A stretch of DNA of 64,000 nucleotides from Dioscorea cayenensis subsp. rotundata (taxonomy: Eukaryota; Streptophyta; Magnoliopsida; Dioscoreales; Dioscoreaceae), in contig NC_052488.1 of NCBI RefSeq assembly GCF_009730915.1, positions 17,974,305 to 18,038,304 of the forward strand, written 5' to 3'. The notes below the pieces were generated by a model, which did not search any database, was not told where the DNA came from, and saw nothing but the letters and a program-made list of their open reading frames with translations. Positions 23,824 to 34,707 of this stretch are shown here, piece after piece. Each line of letters begins with the position of its first letter. Position 1 is the first letter of the stretch. The translations under genes and the position numbers were made by a program.

Positions 23824-24739
23824 CTATAACAATATGAAAACTCAAATAAATATGTTCATCTCATCTAAATGATGAGCAAAAATACAAAGTGTCACATTAA
23901 AAATGGGACGCTTTTACATTCAATGGAATGGAGACTATGCATGTACAAAGACAATCGCATGGAATATCTCTATAAATCTAAATTTCAGGTCACTTCAAAA
24001 TGCTGCTTTCTTCGCAGCAATTGAAGAAATTTGATTATATCATAGTCAATGCTATAACAATATGAAAACTCAAATAAATATGTTCATCTCATCTAAATGA
24101 TGAGCAAAAATACAAAGTGTCACATTAAAAATGGGACGCTTTTACATTCAATGGAATGGAGACTATGCATGTACAAAGACAATCGCATGGAATATCTCTA
24201 TAAATCTAAATTTCAGGTCACTTCAAAATGCTGCTTTCTTCGCAGCAATTGAAGAAATTTGATTATATCATAGTCAATGCTATAACAATATGAAAACTCA
24301 AATAAATATGTTCATCTCATCTAAATGATGAGCAAAAAAATACAAAGTGTCACATTAAAAAAATGGGACGCTTTTTACATTCAATGGAATGGAGACTATG
24401 CATGTACAAAGACAATCGCATGGAATATCTCTATAAATCTAAATTTCAGGTCACTTCAAAATGCTGCTTTCTTCGCAGCAATTGAAGAAATTTGATTATA
24501 TCATAGTCAATGCTATAACAATATGAAAACTCAAATAAATATGTTCATCTCATCTAAATGATGAGCAAAAATACAAAGTGTCACATTAAAAATGGGACGC
24601 TTTTACATTCAATGGAATGGAGACTATGCATGTACAAAGACAATCGCATGGAATATCTCTATAAATCTAAATTTCAGGTCACTTCAAAATGCTGCTTTCT
24701 TCGCAGCAATTGAAGAAATTTGATTATATCATAGTCAAT
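23824..24739 (+). repeat. Four tandem copies of a 228-bp unit
   Basis: Units start at 23824, 24052, 24280 and 24513. Copies 1, 2 and 4 are about 228 bp and look identical, apart from copy 4 ending one base short. Copy 3 is 233 bp, and its extra bases all lie in homopolymer runs (near 24337, 24358 and 24372). The unit has no long open frame. It is not an array of short repeats with spacers, so CRISPR is excluded. Confidence 0.95.
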
Positions 24740-25261
24740 TAGTCATGTGTCTCCACCAACACTGTAAGGAGCCACTACTTTGCTTGTTGCAGGTGATGTA
24801 TATGATTGCTTTAGTTGTAGACTTGTAGTTCAAATTAACAACAGAACCCATGATGGAAGCTTGTGCCAATGACCATCACGCAACTGGATTATTCTCTTTA
24901 AGATAGTATCAACCAAATTTTGAACTTTCTACTATAAGAACGTATGTTTAAGATCGCTGTTCCCACAAACTTTACACCTTTGACAATCAGCATCCCCAGA
25001 AGCTAATTAAAACAGTAAGATATCTGAATCTCTACTTGAATAGTAGCAAGGGAGAAGCTCTTTATGATCATGACATGATGGCATATTGAATAATGGTATT
25101 GATATATTTTTGCTACCAATGACATGGACACATCATAAATGAAGTTTTGGAAAGTTTTATAGCATCCTTAAATAACATAAATGGGTCATATGAATAGAAA
25201 GCCGTCGGTCTCACCTTTACAGCTTTACACAATTCCAATTATGGCAAACAGATCATAATAG
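24740..25261 (-). other. 3' flank of the BAP31-like gene
   Basis: No gene or repeat border is seen. It probably includes the 3' UTR of the minus-strand gene whose stop codon is at 25262-25264. Confidence 0.4.
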
Positions 25262-28200
25262 TTAAAGATTTCTCTGATGCTTCTCAATCTCTTCCATTTC
25301 TTTTATAGCCTTATGAAATTTACAAATACAATATAAGCACCTGCCACACAAATCAGATTACCATATTCTTAGGCATAGAGTATTTTTGCTTAGCTACCAA
25401 AATATTGACATAGAAGTCTGCTTGTGCCTACCAATAAAGAAGGCATGCCGAGAAGCACAAAATAAGATTCCTTTGAGCCTTGTAGATCTGTCAAAAGAAA
25501 TACCAGTATCATACATTGTCCCTAATCCTAAGAAGAATGCTCAATAATTTCAGTAGTTTAAAACTAAAAATGGCACATCTCAGTACCGTGTATGCGAAAT
25601 CATAAGATCAGCCATGAATTCCCTTGATTTTGGCGTAAACATAATGTTTAATGAGTTTGGTAATGGGAAAACCGGTATCTACCAAATTTAAAAGTTGAAT
25701 CAATCCATGACCATGATACCTTTTAAGGTTTAATACCCTACTTAGTCTGTTACGGATGCCTTTGTGGGTAAAATTTATGAGAGACGTGGACCACAGGATA
25801 AGGAGATCATAAAGCTTCCAAGATAGGAAGGAAGGCAAATAATTTCATTCCTAATTTGAAGAATCTGATTTTACAAGCAATATCACCAAAGATAGGAATG
25901 AAGACAAGCAATAATTTTATGCCTTTTAAATAGAGTTTGTTTTAGCAAGTATTTCAATTGCAATCAAGAGTCCTTAATTTCAGTCCTTAATTCTAGTTTC
26001 ATAATTTCTCATGTAATCTCTATTTAAGAAGATGATTTAGGAGAATAAAGACAAACTGAATTTGATTATATCTCTGGAGGTTTAAGACTCTCTCCATCTT
26101 AACGAGTCTAAGGTTAGGAGCTCCCTTCAACGAGTTCCACATTCATCATAGGTTCGTCACGAGGAAGAAATCGCAATAAAGGGATGACGCCGGCATTCGA
26201 AGTGGATTTTCCAGTTCATCGCCCGGTGACTCAATCCATAGCCCGAGAACGTGACATAGTCCCTCTATTATAGTCAATCTGCCCCTTTATAATTCATCCG
26301 CGGTCAATTCATCTATTTTCACATTTGAGAAATATCAGTCCTAAATAAGATATAAACCTCGTATTATTATACTCAGTGCCTTTTTTTATTATTGTTATTT
26401 TAGAAGTGTTCTGTGACATATCAGCGTCTTGAACCAGAAAAGAGACGCCCATCTCTAAAAGAGGGACTGACATTTTCCAAACATGAAAATAGAGGTATTG
26501 ACAATAAACCAGTTATAATAGGGGGACTAAAAGGGCATGGACTGAATAAGTTATTAAACCTACATTTTAATAATGATTAAATATTCATTTTTACAGAATG
26601 AAGCACTCAAGGAGTTCACTTCCCATGAGTCATCAAGTGAACCAGATTTTATCTATTTCCATGTCAACTTTGTTCCTTGCTCTTCTATAAAAACAATCAG
26701 TGCCAAATTACAAGCATCATCTAACATGCAAAAGTTCTAAATTACTCTTGATCCATCTTGTACTACTTCTGCCATCAGTGAAAGCATAACCATATAACAC
26801 AAATATTAGTCACACAGAAATGTGCTGCAAATTGTGTTCTACACGTCAGAAGCTTGATGGCTGTCACTTAAATGGCTAGCAGGCAGAGCAAACTATACCT
26901 CAAGTTCTGAGGCGGCGAAGCCTCAGAATAATTTTAGAAATAAATGTCTATGTATACCCACATCCTAAGAAAACTGTAAACTCATATCCACGCATCTGTC
27001 ATGAGGTGCAGTATGAAGTCTCACCTTAAACAAACTAGTCCAAAACTAACCTCATATCCATGCATCATCTGAGATAGGATTCTTTGCATGTGAAAATAAA
27101 CTGATCAAGCATCATGGAACTTCATATTTCATAAATACAAAATGTAGTTTGAATATGGGTTGATCACTAATCCAACTCCAATGAAAAGCATGTCCAAGAG
27201 AATAAGGTGAAGATACACTGGTCCGACCTCTCAACACTACAATTTAAGATGAGACTACCAGAATTCTCTAAAGTTATATGTAAAAAAAAAAACTCCATTT
27301 CTTATTTCTTTTCTACAAGTTTGGTGCTTACAAAGCAAAGAAATCATCCTCGTAAAGCAAAAGAGCATACTTTATGAAGGTGCATTGCATGTCGGACCTC
27401 CAACATTTCCTAATTCTACAAATTGATCCCCTACACAAACTTCATGCATTTAAAATAAATATTTAAAGTTATTTTAAATCACAGTATGGAACCAACTGGA
27501 AGTGGCAGGCCAAAACCATCCCAAGACAGTCCTCTTTCCCTCAAGCATTTGAGTGAGATGAACTTTCAAAGTCTGAATCTGGCATATCACACTAAGGCCA
27601 ATTTCATTCATTTAAAAAGAATATTTTAAAGTGGTCCCTCATCAAAGGTATAGCCTTTTCTATTACTACCGATTCCACTTTTTTATGAACCTTCAATCCA
27701 CAACTGAATTTCCCCATATAGATTGATCTACCAATACAGCAAGCAGTGGATAATTCGGAGTGTAGGTTGTTAGGAGTGATAAGGATGCATGTGATCCTCA
27801 TAACAAATCAATCAGTACAGTAGAGATATCTTTGGTGATAGGATTGACTTGAGTCCAGCCCAATCACAATCAAAGAGTTCATGTTTATCTCATTTAGTTT
27901 GTTTTAGTATAAATATGATCACGTTCAATAAAAAGATTAGTGTAGTTTTTACATGAGATTTCTTCTAGATCAACAGGGATTATTGATTAGATATCCAATG
28001 AAAAGAGATTTGAGCCTCATATGGAAATGAGGATTATGTCATAGATAATGTAGGTGGAATCAGGATGTTCTACAGCCAAAATGCGCCCTTTCAATCAATT
28101 AATTAATAAATTCACCTTTCTAAATTCATTCAAATCATTCGAATCCAATTTTTTTTTTAAAAAAAAAAACTACTATTTTTCACAGCAAGAAAACCAAGAG

Positions 28201-28550
28201 ACAAAAAGAAAGGATCACCGATTTCTCATAGCGATCCCTCTCGCTGGAGTTGCAAACCTCTGACGTGCACATCAGCCAATGCTCCCTCTTCCCGTACAAA
28301 TCTACAATTAAACCAATCAAACACAAACTCCATCTGTGATTCTTTGTTTACTAATATAGAATGAGATGGAGAACGGACCGATTAGCTGGAAAACAGAAAA
28401 GGGGACAACGCCAAAGGTGGGGTGGAGCAGGAGGGAGACGACGGCATTGAGGCGCTCCTTGAGGATCTTCGGAGAAGGCAAGGTTAGCAGCAGCAGCAAC
28501 GCCGCCTCGACGGCCACCGCCACCGCCATGATCGTCCACTGCAACCCCAT
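25262..28550 (-). CDS. BAP31-like ER transmembrane protein (small plant form)
   Basis: Four exons on the - strand, 28550-28379, 28301-28219, 25487-25432 and 25340-25262, join in frame with GT-AG sites to give 129 residues. The first exon reads MGLQWTIMAVAVAVEAALLL, then LTLPSPKILKERL and VVPFSVFQLI. Exon 2 has HWLMCTSEVC and ERDRYEKS. Exon 3 has IYKAQRNLILCFSACLLYW and exon 4 ends in KEMEEIEKHQRNL. Three membrane helices (about 3-22, 38-57, 88-108) and a short charged tail match the roughly 130-residue plant proteins related to BAP31/Yet of the ER. Those are linked to ER export and quality control of membrane proteins; the role here is inferred. The 2.7-kb second intron contains a MITE interrupted by a solo LTR. 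Initiation at 28550 fits the family N-terminus. Confidence 0.87.
25727..26560. mobile_element. MULE-type MITE, split by a solo LTR
   Basis: The left end GGTTTAATACCCTACTTAGT and the complement of the right end GGTTTAATAACTTATTCAGT form terminal inverted repeats that stay similar for about 110 bp once the LTR is removed. Flanks TACCTTTTAA (25717-25726) and TACATTTTAA (26561-26570) are a 10-bp target duplication with one mismatch, in the 9-10-bp range of Mutator-like elements. Without the LTR and its 5-bp duplication it is about 320 bp. It belongs with the other TTTAGTCCCTCTATTAT elements in this window. Confidence 0.8.
25748..26256 (+). mobile_element. Solo LTR (509 bp)
   Basis: It starts TGTTACGG and ends GTGACA, the TG...CA form of LTRs, and is flanked on both sides by TAGTC (25743-25747 and 26257-26261), a perfect 5-bp target duplication. 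The second half has sequence of LTR-transcript type (about 26030-26200). No internal retrotransposon region or primer-binding site remains, so it arose by LTR-LTR recombination. The superfamily is uncertain. It sits inside a MITE inside an intron. Confidence 0.88.
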
Positions 28551-28919
28551 CGATCGAGCTTTCTCTTGCTCTTGTTTGTGTGAAGCTTTGAAGAAGAGTA
28601 GGTTTTTCAGTTAAGACCCAATTTTAACAGTTAATTATAATTGACTCCCTGAAAATATCTGGACAAAATTATTTGTAAGTTCCTATAATTTTTATAACTT
28701 TAGCGATCAGTCCTATAGTTTTTTTAAATTTTTTTTTATCTTTTATTTTTAAAATTTTCCTTCTTAATCCTTCCGTTTGAAATATAATCAAGTAAATATC
28801 AAAATTACTTTTATCCCTATCAACAGATCCAACGGTAGCACAACTAATATGGGGACCAATATGCTTCCTCACGTGCTTAGACTATCTTATTAGCATTCCC
28901 ACTTTAATTGTCTTTGTTA
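28551..28919. other. Upstream region of the BAP31-like gene
   Basis: 28551-28610 is probably the 5' leader of the minus-strand gene. 28625-28860 has repeat-like phrasing (CAGTCCTATAGTTTTT and related) reminiscent of a further MITE arm, but I could not define its ends. Confidence 0.35.
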
Positions 28920-29172
28920 TAGTTAAATATCCTATTTAGTCTCTCAAATATAGTCAATCTACTACTTTGGTTCTTCTAATATGATTTATCCTAGGAGATC
29001 ACTCTATTTTAATATTTGAGAAATGTAAATTCTCATAAGACAAATTATATTAGAGAGAAAGACTTACATTTCTCAAATATTAAAATATAGATATCTCTTA
29101 CGGACAAATCATATTATAGGGACAAAGGGATATATTGGTTATATTAGAGAGACTAAATCGGTTATTCTACCT
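28920..29172. mobile_element. Fold-back MITE with arms of about 120 bp
   Basis: The left arm (from about 28920, with TTTAGTCTCTCAAATATAGT) is inverted at the right arm (complement from about 29172, with TTTAGTCTCTCTAATATAAC). Pairing continues through TAATATTTGAGAAATGTAA at the centre. The terminal phrase is that of the MITEs at 25727-26560 and 33755-34360. Exact ends and target duplication are not resolved. Confidence 0.7.
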
Positions 29173-29185
29173 AGTTTATACAAAG

Positions 29186-29290
29186 TTGCCTTCGAAGCTC
29201 GGGAATACGAAAGGGACTAAGATTTTTGGGAACTTGGAGAATGCTTGTATTACACTTGAAGAATGCTTACAAGTGAAAAGGGATAAAAAT
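29186..29290. repeat. LTR fragment, also present at 32988-33078
   Basis: The phrases AAGCTCGGGAATACGAAAGG and TATTACACTTGAAGAATGCT recur with few changes in the LTR-like region at 32988-33078. This copy is cut off at both sides and is adjacent to the fold-back MITE. Confidence 0.65.
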
Positions 29291-30335
29291 GTTGCAAGCA
29301 TCAGAATACTCATAATCATACTCATATAACCAAAAAATAAAATAAAATAAAATAAACAGAAACAGAAACAATTAGAATACTTAGCAACTGAGACAACCAC
29401 AATAATAGTTTGTGAGCAATGGATATACAATGTAAAGGGATTTACATTTTAAATCATTATCTTCAACTATTGAATTCCCCTCTTATATTTGAGGTTCCAT
29501 CATACCCTTACCTTTTCAATTTTGAAATTGATAAACTGTAACGAGCAAACAATTCATCAAAAGTTACTTTTAGTGAAAAGACAGAAATATCACTGACATG
29601 CTGAATAGTAAAAAAATCTTTCAACAACATGTCCCTGTTTGTTCACAAACCACAAAATTAACGTCATTTGTTCTTTTATTAATTTATCTCACAATTCGTC
29701 AACAATTAATGAAAAGTCACCATCGCCAATTTCATTAACAATTGCTAATGTTGTCCTTATTGCTCATGCATTCACTAACTATTTTTGAATTAATGGATAA
29801 GTTAATTGATTATTCGCAAAAGCATTTTCATTAATAACATTCCTGGTTTTCTAAACCCTTTTTGAGTATCTCAAGAAAGTTCTTCCTATTTATAGAATTA
29901 TAAGACTCATCATGACCCCGGAAAGCAAGATTGTGTACCAAAAGAATTCGAATAACATCCAAAACAATTGTCAACCGAGATAATCAATCTCCATATGGTG
30001 CCCATGAGAAAATAACATGACATGTTATACATCTAATTTTTAAAATCCTTACGATGTAGTAGGCTTCAAGGGCTTTCCTTCAATTACTAAACTCTTTTCT
30101 TGTAAAAATATTACTTACATCTATTTCACTTCTATCCTACCTAAAAAGATAACAACAAAAGCAATAAGCTTCATATTTTGCCATACTATATTCCAATTAA
30201 TCAAACCATGTTTTTTGAAAATACTCCATTTCTTTCCCCTATTGTTTTTTGGGAAAGTTATTTTCAAATGACTGACACAAACATTTTAATAAATACACTC
30301 TCTGAACTAGATCTCTAATACCCACAACTATTGCG
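29290..30335. other. Intergenic region, nothing recognised
   Basis: AT-rich sequence without a credible reading frame, transposon end or RNA gene that I can identify. Confidence 0.4.
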
Positions 30336-30339
30336 TGTG

Positions 30340-30868
30340 AAGAAGCATGGAACTAGTATGGCAATTCATCGAACACTTGGTGTGCAATATCACAATACCT
30401 AGCGATCACACAATGAATGAGCAATGCAAGGATAACATACAACCAATCTCAAAAGAATAAAGTAAGAGATACTAATTTAACGTGGTTCGGCTAAGAACAA
30501 GCCTACATCCATGGGAGAACAATGCTTCACTATATCATGGGGAATAACAAGAGTACAAGAGTATAAAAAATAGGCATAAATCCACAAGAGGATTATCAAG
30601 CTCTAAGAACTAGCCTTACCTCAAAAACAAGGGTCTTACCTTGCTTTAATGAGATCAAGCAAGAACAAGAGCTCTCCTCTACACCTTCACTATTTCCACT
30701 CTCCAAATACAAGAGAACTTTTCCTCTCTATCTCTCTCTTTTTACTTTCTCATTACACAACACCCAACAAACATAGCCCTATATAAACAATAAAGCAATC
30801 TAGACCGTTGGATTAAAAGAGATCAAGATTTGGCTTCATCCCAAAGATATTAAGCCAATATTTAACAA
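30340..30868 (-). mobile_element. Copia-type LTR remnant
   Basis: Read on the - strand it has a TATA-like GTTTATATAGGG near 30790. Near 30470-30515 lies the phrase GCCGAACCACGTTAAATTAG, often seen in plant Copia LTRs. No target duplication was found, so ends are approximate, and there is no internal region. A related piece (30785-30832) recurs at the right edge of the window (63955-64000). Confidence 0.65.
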
Positions 30869-31027
30869 CAACATACTCTTCAGTTGTTGAAGTCTAGGAT
30901 TAACAATGATATCATTTTGACTAAACTCAACATAAATTATTTTTTGTGTTGCAATGCTTGCTTCAAAAGAATCATGTGTTATCGGTTCACAACTTTTTGG
31001 TTTAGGCGTAAAAAACCTCTCCATATC

Positions 31028-31287
31028 GCCAACGACCTTCGAGTCTATTGGTACACGGGTCGCCGATAGTGCTTTCATCGAGTGGTGAGAGGTCGATTCT
31101 CGGCTGAGGGCACATTTTTGGGAGTTGTGAATAGTGGTTGTGTACGGGTGATTCCTGCACCCACATGAGAGCGGCCCCGTCCCCACTTATTCCATTGAGG
31201 CTTGTGCAGGTCCCTGGGGTCTCTAGTGGGTTCGCCCTGCTCCTCTTCCCAAAAAAAAAAAAACAAAAACAAAACAAACAAACAAAC
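31028..31287 (+). mobile_element. tRNA-derived SINE with target-site duplication
   Basis: A 260-bp unit with an A-box-like stretch near 31055 and a B-box-like GAGGTCGATTCTC at 31089-31101, followed by GC-rich body sequence and an A-rich tail (AAAC repeats, 31250-31287). It is flanked by AAACCTCTCCATATC (31013-31027) and AAACTTCTCCATATC (31288-31302), a 15-bp duplication with one mismatch, as left by LINE-type integration. Pol III promoter boxes, A-tail and duplication together make the SINE call firm; the family name is not known to me. Confidence 0.85.
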
Positions 31288-31309
31288 AAACTTCTCCATA
31301 TCTACATAA

Positions 31310-31914
31310 TTAACCGTTAATAATCAAGAGCCAAAGTAGCAAGCAATGCGATTAAAAACAACTTACCTCAAATTCACAATCTAATTCAATTATTAAATAC
31401 AACAATTGTTCAACAAATAATCTAATGACCAATCAAATTTTGCATAACAATTATTCAAACAAATATATAACAAATTTTCACAATGATTAATCAAACAAAT
31501 ATCCAACAATTATTTAATAAATTTCCAGCAATTATTCACAATTATCTAATAATTTTTTTTCACAACAAATAATCAAACAAATTAAATTAGGTACAAAACA
31601 AACAAACAAACAAAAAAGATAAATTTCTACAATGAAAGCTAAAATATAAACATGGAAGAGTAAAGAGAGAAAACTCACCATCAACACAACCTACAAATGC
31701 CTTTTGAATGAGGGGATTGAGTCTTTTTTTAAGAATTTTGAGCGAGGAGTTGCATCTTTTTCAGGGTTTTATTTTTATTTATTATTACTATTGTTTTTTA
31801 TATTGACATCCTAAAAAAAATGATAATTATGTATCAATAAGTTCAATAAAAAATATATCTAAAATATAAACTTTCAAAATAAAAAAAATTATGAAGATCC
31901 ATGTTTGGCTGGTG
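31310..31914. repeat. AT-rich region with degenerate CAACAATTATTCAA-like repeats
   Basis: From about 31370 to 31595 loosely repeated phrases such as AACAATTATTCAA, AACAAATATCCAA and AACAAATAATCAA recur every 25-30 bases. They resemble a decayed minisatellite. No gene is seen. Confidence 0.45.
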
Positions 31915-31923
31915 ATATTATTT

Positions 31924-32393
31924 AGAGAAAATTGTTTATATCATCCCTCTAACTTTCTCATTTGATAAAAAAATCCTTGGACTATTTCGTATCCTCAAAA
32001 AGCCTTTCATTTTTCTGACACCCTTTGACAACTTACTTTTCAGTACTTTTGTCAAAAATGTTCTTCAATGATTTTAAATGGAAACACAAAATGCTAAACA
32101 ACAAACTAAGATATTAAATATCAAAAAAACAAATATTAAACAGAAAAGTTACATATTAAATAAAAATTTATGTAGTTACACATAAACACACAATGTTAAA
32201 TAAAAAATATACTTAATAAATGGGAAGTACATTTTTTAAGCAGGTCAAAAATTGGATTTTTAAATAAAATAAACTGATACAAGGATTGAGAAATAAGTAA
32301 ACTGAAAAAATAGGGGTTGCAGGGAAAATTGAAATGCCAGAGGGATTGCAGTGGAAGTTTGAAACTACTTAGGGACTTTTATGTTATTTTTCC
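31924..32393. mobile_element. MULE-type MITE carrying the 20-bp-period array
   Basis: The element is 470 bp, flanked by TATTATTTT (31915-31923) and TATTATTTA (32394-32402), a 9-bp target duplication with one mismatch. The left end AGAGAAAATTG and the complement of the right end GGAAAAATAAC begin inverted repeats with spaced CCCT blocks. The left end resembles the large MULE (AACCCTCTAAGTTT there, ATCCCTCTAACTTT here). Inside (32090-32210) TTAAAY motifs recur at 20, 22, 20 and 40 bases, as in the MULE arrays. It has no coding capacity and was probably mobilised by that MULE family. Confidence 0.82.
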
Positions 32394-32519
32394 TATTATT
32401 TATTATTATCACTCAATATCAATTTTATTTAATATAATAATTTAATTATTTTTATTTAATTTATTTTAAGTGGTGTGGAGTAATGGTTACATGAATTAAA
32501 AAAAAAAATTCAAAGAATA

Positions 32520-32985
32520 TTGCTTCCCGTTTCCCATGCTTGATCACAATCATCGCCATGTATTTTCACATTTTCATGGCCCAAGGGATGCTCAACCCCC
32601 CACCCCATCTCATCTTTTAATTCCTCAACTCAACTATGATCGCCCCAAGTTTGTTCCTGAAGGCCTTATTCTCCTCTTTGAGAGCTACAATCTTAGCTTA
32701 GAAAGAATCCTCTAAGGTCTTCACCTACCTTAGACATACTAAAAAGGCAACGTTCAAGGCACTTGTATCTCCTCTCAGAACTCTTCTCCCCTACTCTCTA
32801 GTTCCTTGATGTATTGGCCTAACACCACTAACTTATTTTTCTTCTCGACCATATCAAGCTCTATGTTCGAGAACCTCGCATTCACGTCAACCATATCGTC
32901 CTTCAACCTTTTTCTCTTCTTCTTGGATTGCTACTTAGTTTTCTTGGCAATGTGAATAGTCTTAGTTTGTGATCCAAACTAAATT
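32520..32985 (-). pseudogene. Degenerate coiled-coil coding remnant, probably retrotransposon-derived
   Basis: On the - strand from about 32935, charged helical sequence with a RLKDDMVDVNARF pattern runs about 60 codons, then meets a stop near 32790, after which similar sequence continues with further stops. It lies next to an LTR-like region, so a Gypsy-type gag or accessory remnant is plausible. I do not recognise a specific protein. Confidence 0.35.
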
Positions 32986-33400
32986 GCCATCAAAGCTTGG
33001 GAATACAAAAGGGACAAGAGACTTTGGGAACTTGAAAAATACTAGTATTACACTTGAAGAGTGTTTATAAGTGAACTCCATACTTGACTTCTACTTCTCC
33101 ACTTCTCCACTTGGCCCCAAACGCAACCCTCATGAATTATTTATACTACACCTCCCTAAACAAATTAAGGTGGGTATCGACTTAATCATATGGTTACAAA
33201 TGATTCTCTAGATTTCTCTATACAAATCTACAAAATTCTACTTGAGTTTACAAAGCACAAGAATTATGTATACTACTCTAGATTATTCCACTTCATTATA
33301 GACTAAGAGTAGTGGAGAGCTTCATTCCTTGATGCTAGATGAGTCCGGAGTTGTCAGGTCTATATCCCTAAAGGCATTACAACATGCAATTGGGCACTCT
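32985..33400 (-). mobile_element. LTR-like remnant
   Basis: The sequence shares 32988-33078 with the fragment at 29186-29290. On the - strand it has a TATA-like GTATAAATAATTCATG near 33140. No target duplication could be assigned. It is probably an old LTR of the element whose coding scrap lies at 32520-32985. Confidence 0.5.
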
Positions 33401-33468
33401 AAGTCCGCCAAAGGATTTTTTTTTTCAAAAATATGAAAAATTTAGAAGACATTTTGTGAAGTTAGAAG

Positions 33469-34699
33469 CAATGTTTTAAAACCCGAGTTGATCTGGCCGG
33501 TTCAACCCCTCTGTCAAGAAACCGGGTCAGATTATATAAAAACCTGGGGTACAGTGTTGACCCGATTGACCCGATTGACCCGACTGAGTACCCGGTGAAC
33601 TGGTCGACCGACCTGGTCAAACCGGGTCAATACAATTATATTATTATATGTTTAAAATTAAAATTTTAAATAATAAATATGTAAGTATAGGGTGGTTATA
33701 TATAAAATTTACTTTAAAATCAAAACTCAATGCTTGATTTCTAAGTTTTATTTAGGTATAATACGCAGTTTAGTCCCTGTATTATACCCAAAGTGCCTTT
33801 AAGTCCCTCTAATATTTTTTTTTTGTCACTGTAGGATCCTTGTATTTTTCATTTCGTATCAATCGAGCCCCTCCTCCTCACGCTCGTCTGATTTTTCGTC
33901 TGCGAGTCTGACGTGGCATTTTTCATGAGTAAAAAGTTAAGGTATAATACCAGTTTACTCCCTCTATTATTTTGAAATGGCCCTTTAGTCCTCCTATTAT
34001 TTTTGCCCTCAGGAAGCCCCTTTTTTTATTAATTTTTTAGGTACACCAAGTTTAGTCCCTCTATTATTTCAATATGATCCTTTAGTCCCCAATTAGAGGG
34101 ACTTTCTAAGGTTGAAAAATAATAAGGGGGACTAAAGGGTCAGTTTGAACTAATAGAGAGATTAAACTGGGTATTATAACAATTTTTTACTCATAAAAAT
34201 TGCCACGTCATCCTCATAGATGGAAAGTCATACCAGCGTTAGGGGGAGAGACTCGTTTGACACGAAATGAAAAATATAGGGACCCTACAGGACAAAAAAT
34301 ATTAGAGGGATTAAAAGGGCACTGTGGGTATAATACATGGACTAAACTGGGTATTTTATCTTTTATTTATTGAATTGTATTGTGAAATTTAAAAGCTTGT
34401 ATTGTGTTATTTTTTATTTATTATTATGTTGTATTTTGTTTGAATTTAAATCTAGGATATTAAATTAATATTTATTAATTATAAGAAAAACTATTTATCC
34501 GTTGAACTTTTGTATTGTTGTTTTTTAAAATTTTTAGTAATTTATAATATATTATTGTTTATATTTATATATAATTAAATTTATAAAAATATATATTATA
34601 TTTATGATTAGGTCAATCAGGTTTGACCCTGGTTTGGCTAATTGACCCATGATCCAGAAGTTTTTCTAGTCATATCCTGTATTGGGTTTCAAAACATTG
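33469..34699. mobile_element. hAT-like element with 8-bp target duplication, containing a nested MITE
   Basis: Perfect flanking copies of GTTAGAAG lie at 33461-33468 and 34700-34707. The terminal inverted repeats read CAATGTTTTAAAACCC (33469) and CAATGTTTTGAAACCC (complement of 34699). Subterminal sequence is rich in GGTTGACC/GGTCAA motifs. There is no transposase. Of 1231 bp, 606 bp (33755-34360) plus its 9-bp duplication are a later insertion, so the element was about 616 bp. Confidence 0.9.
33755..34360. mobile_element. MULE-type fold-back MITE nested in the hAT element
   Basis: Flanked by TTTTATTTA on both sides (33746-33754 and 34361-34369), a perfect 9-bp target duplication. Ends read GGTATAATACGCAGTTTAGT and, complemented, GATAAAATACCCAGTTTAGT. 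The arms pair for nearly 290 bp. Each arm carries repeated phrases of the type AGTTTAGTCCCTCTATTAT (about 33770, 33955, 34050 and complements), so it is either a tandem-TIR fold-back or several same-family insertions. No coding sequence. Confidence 0.88.
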
Positions 34700-34707
34700 G
34701 TTAGAAG

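Noticed and set aside
23824..24739. CRISPR-like array
   Set aside because: Units are about 228 bp and directly adjacent, with no repeat-spacer structure, in a plant nuclear genome.
31002..31320. Frames of up to 95 codons on both strands
   Set aside because: They fall within a SINE, which is non-coding.
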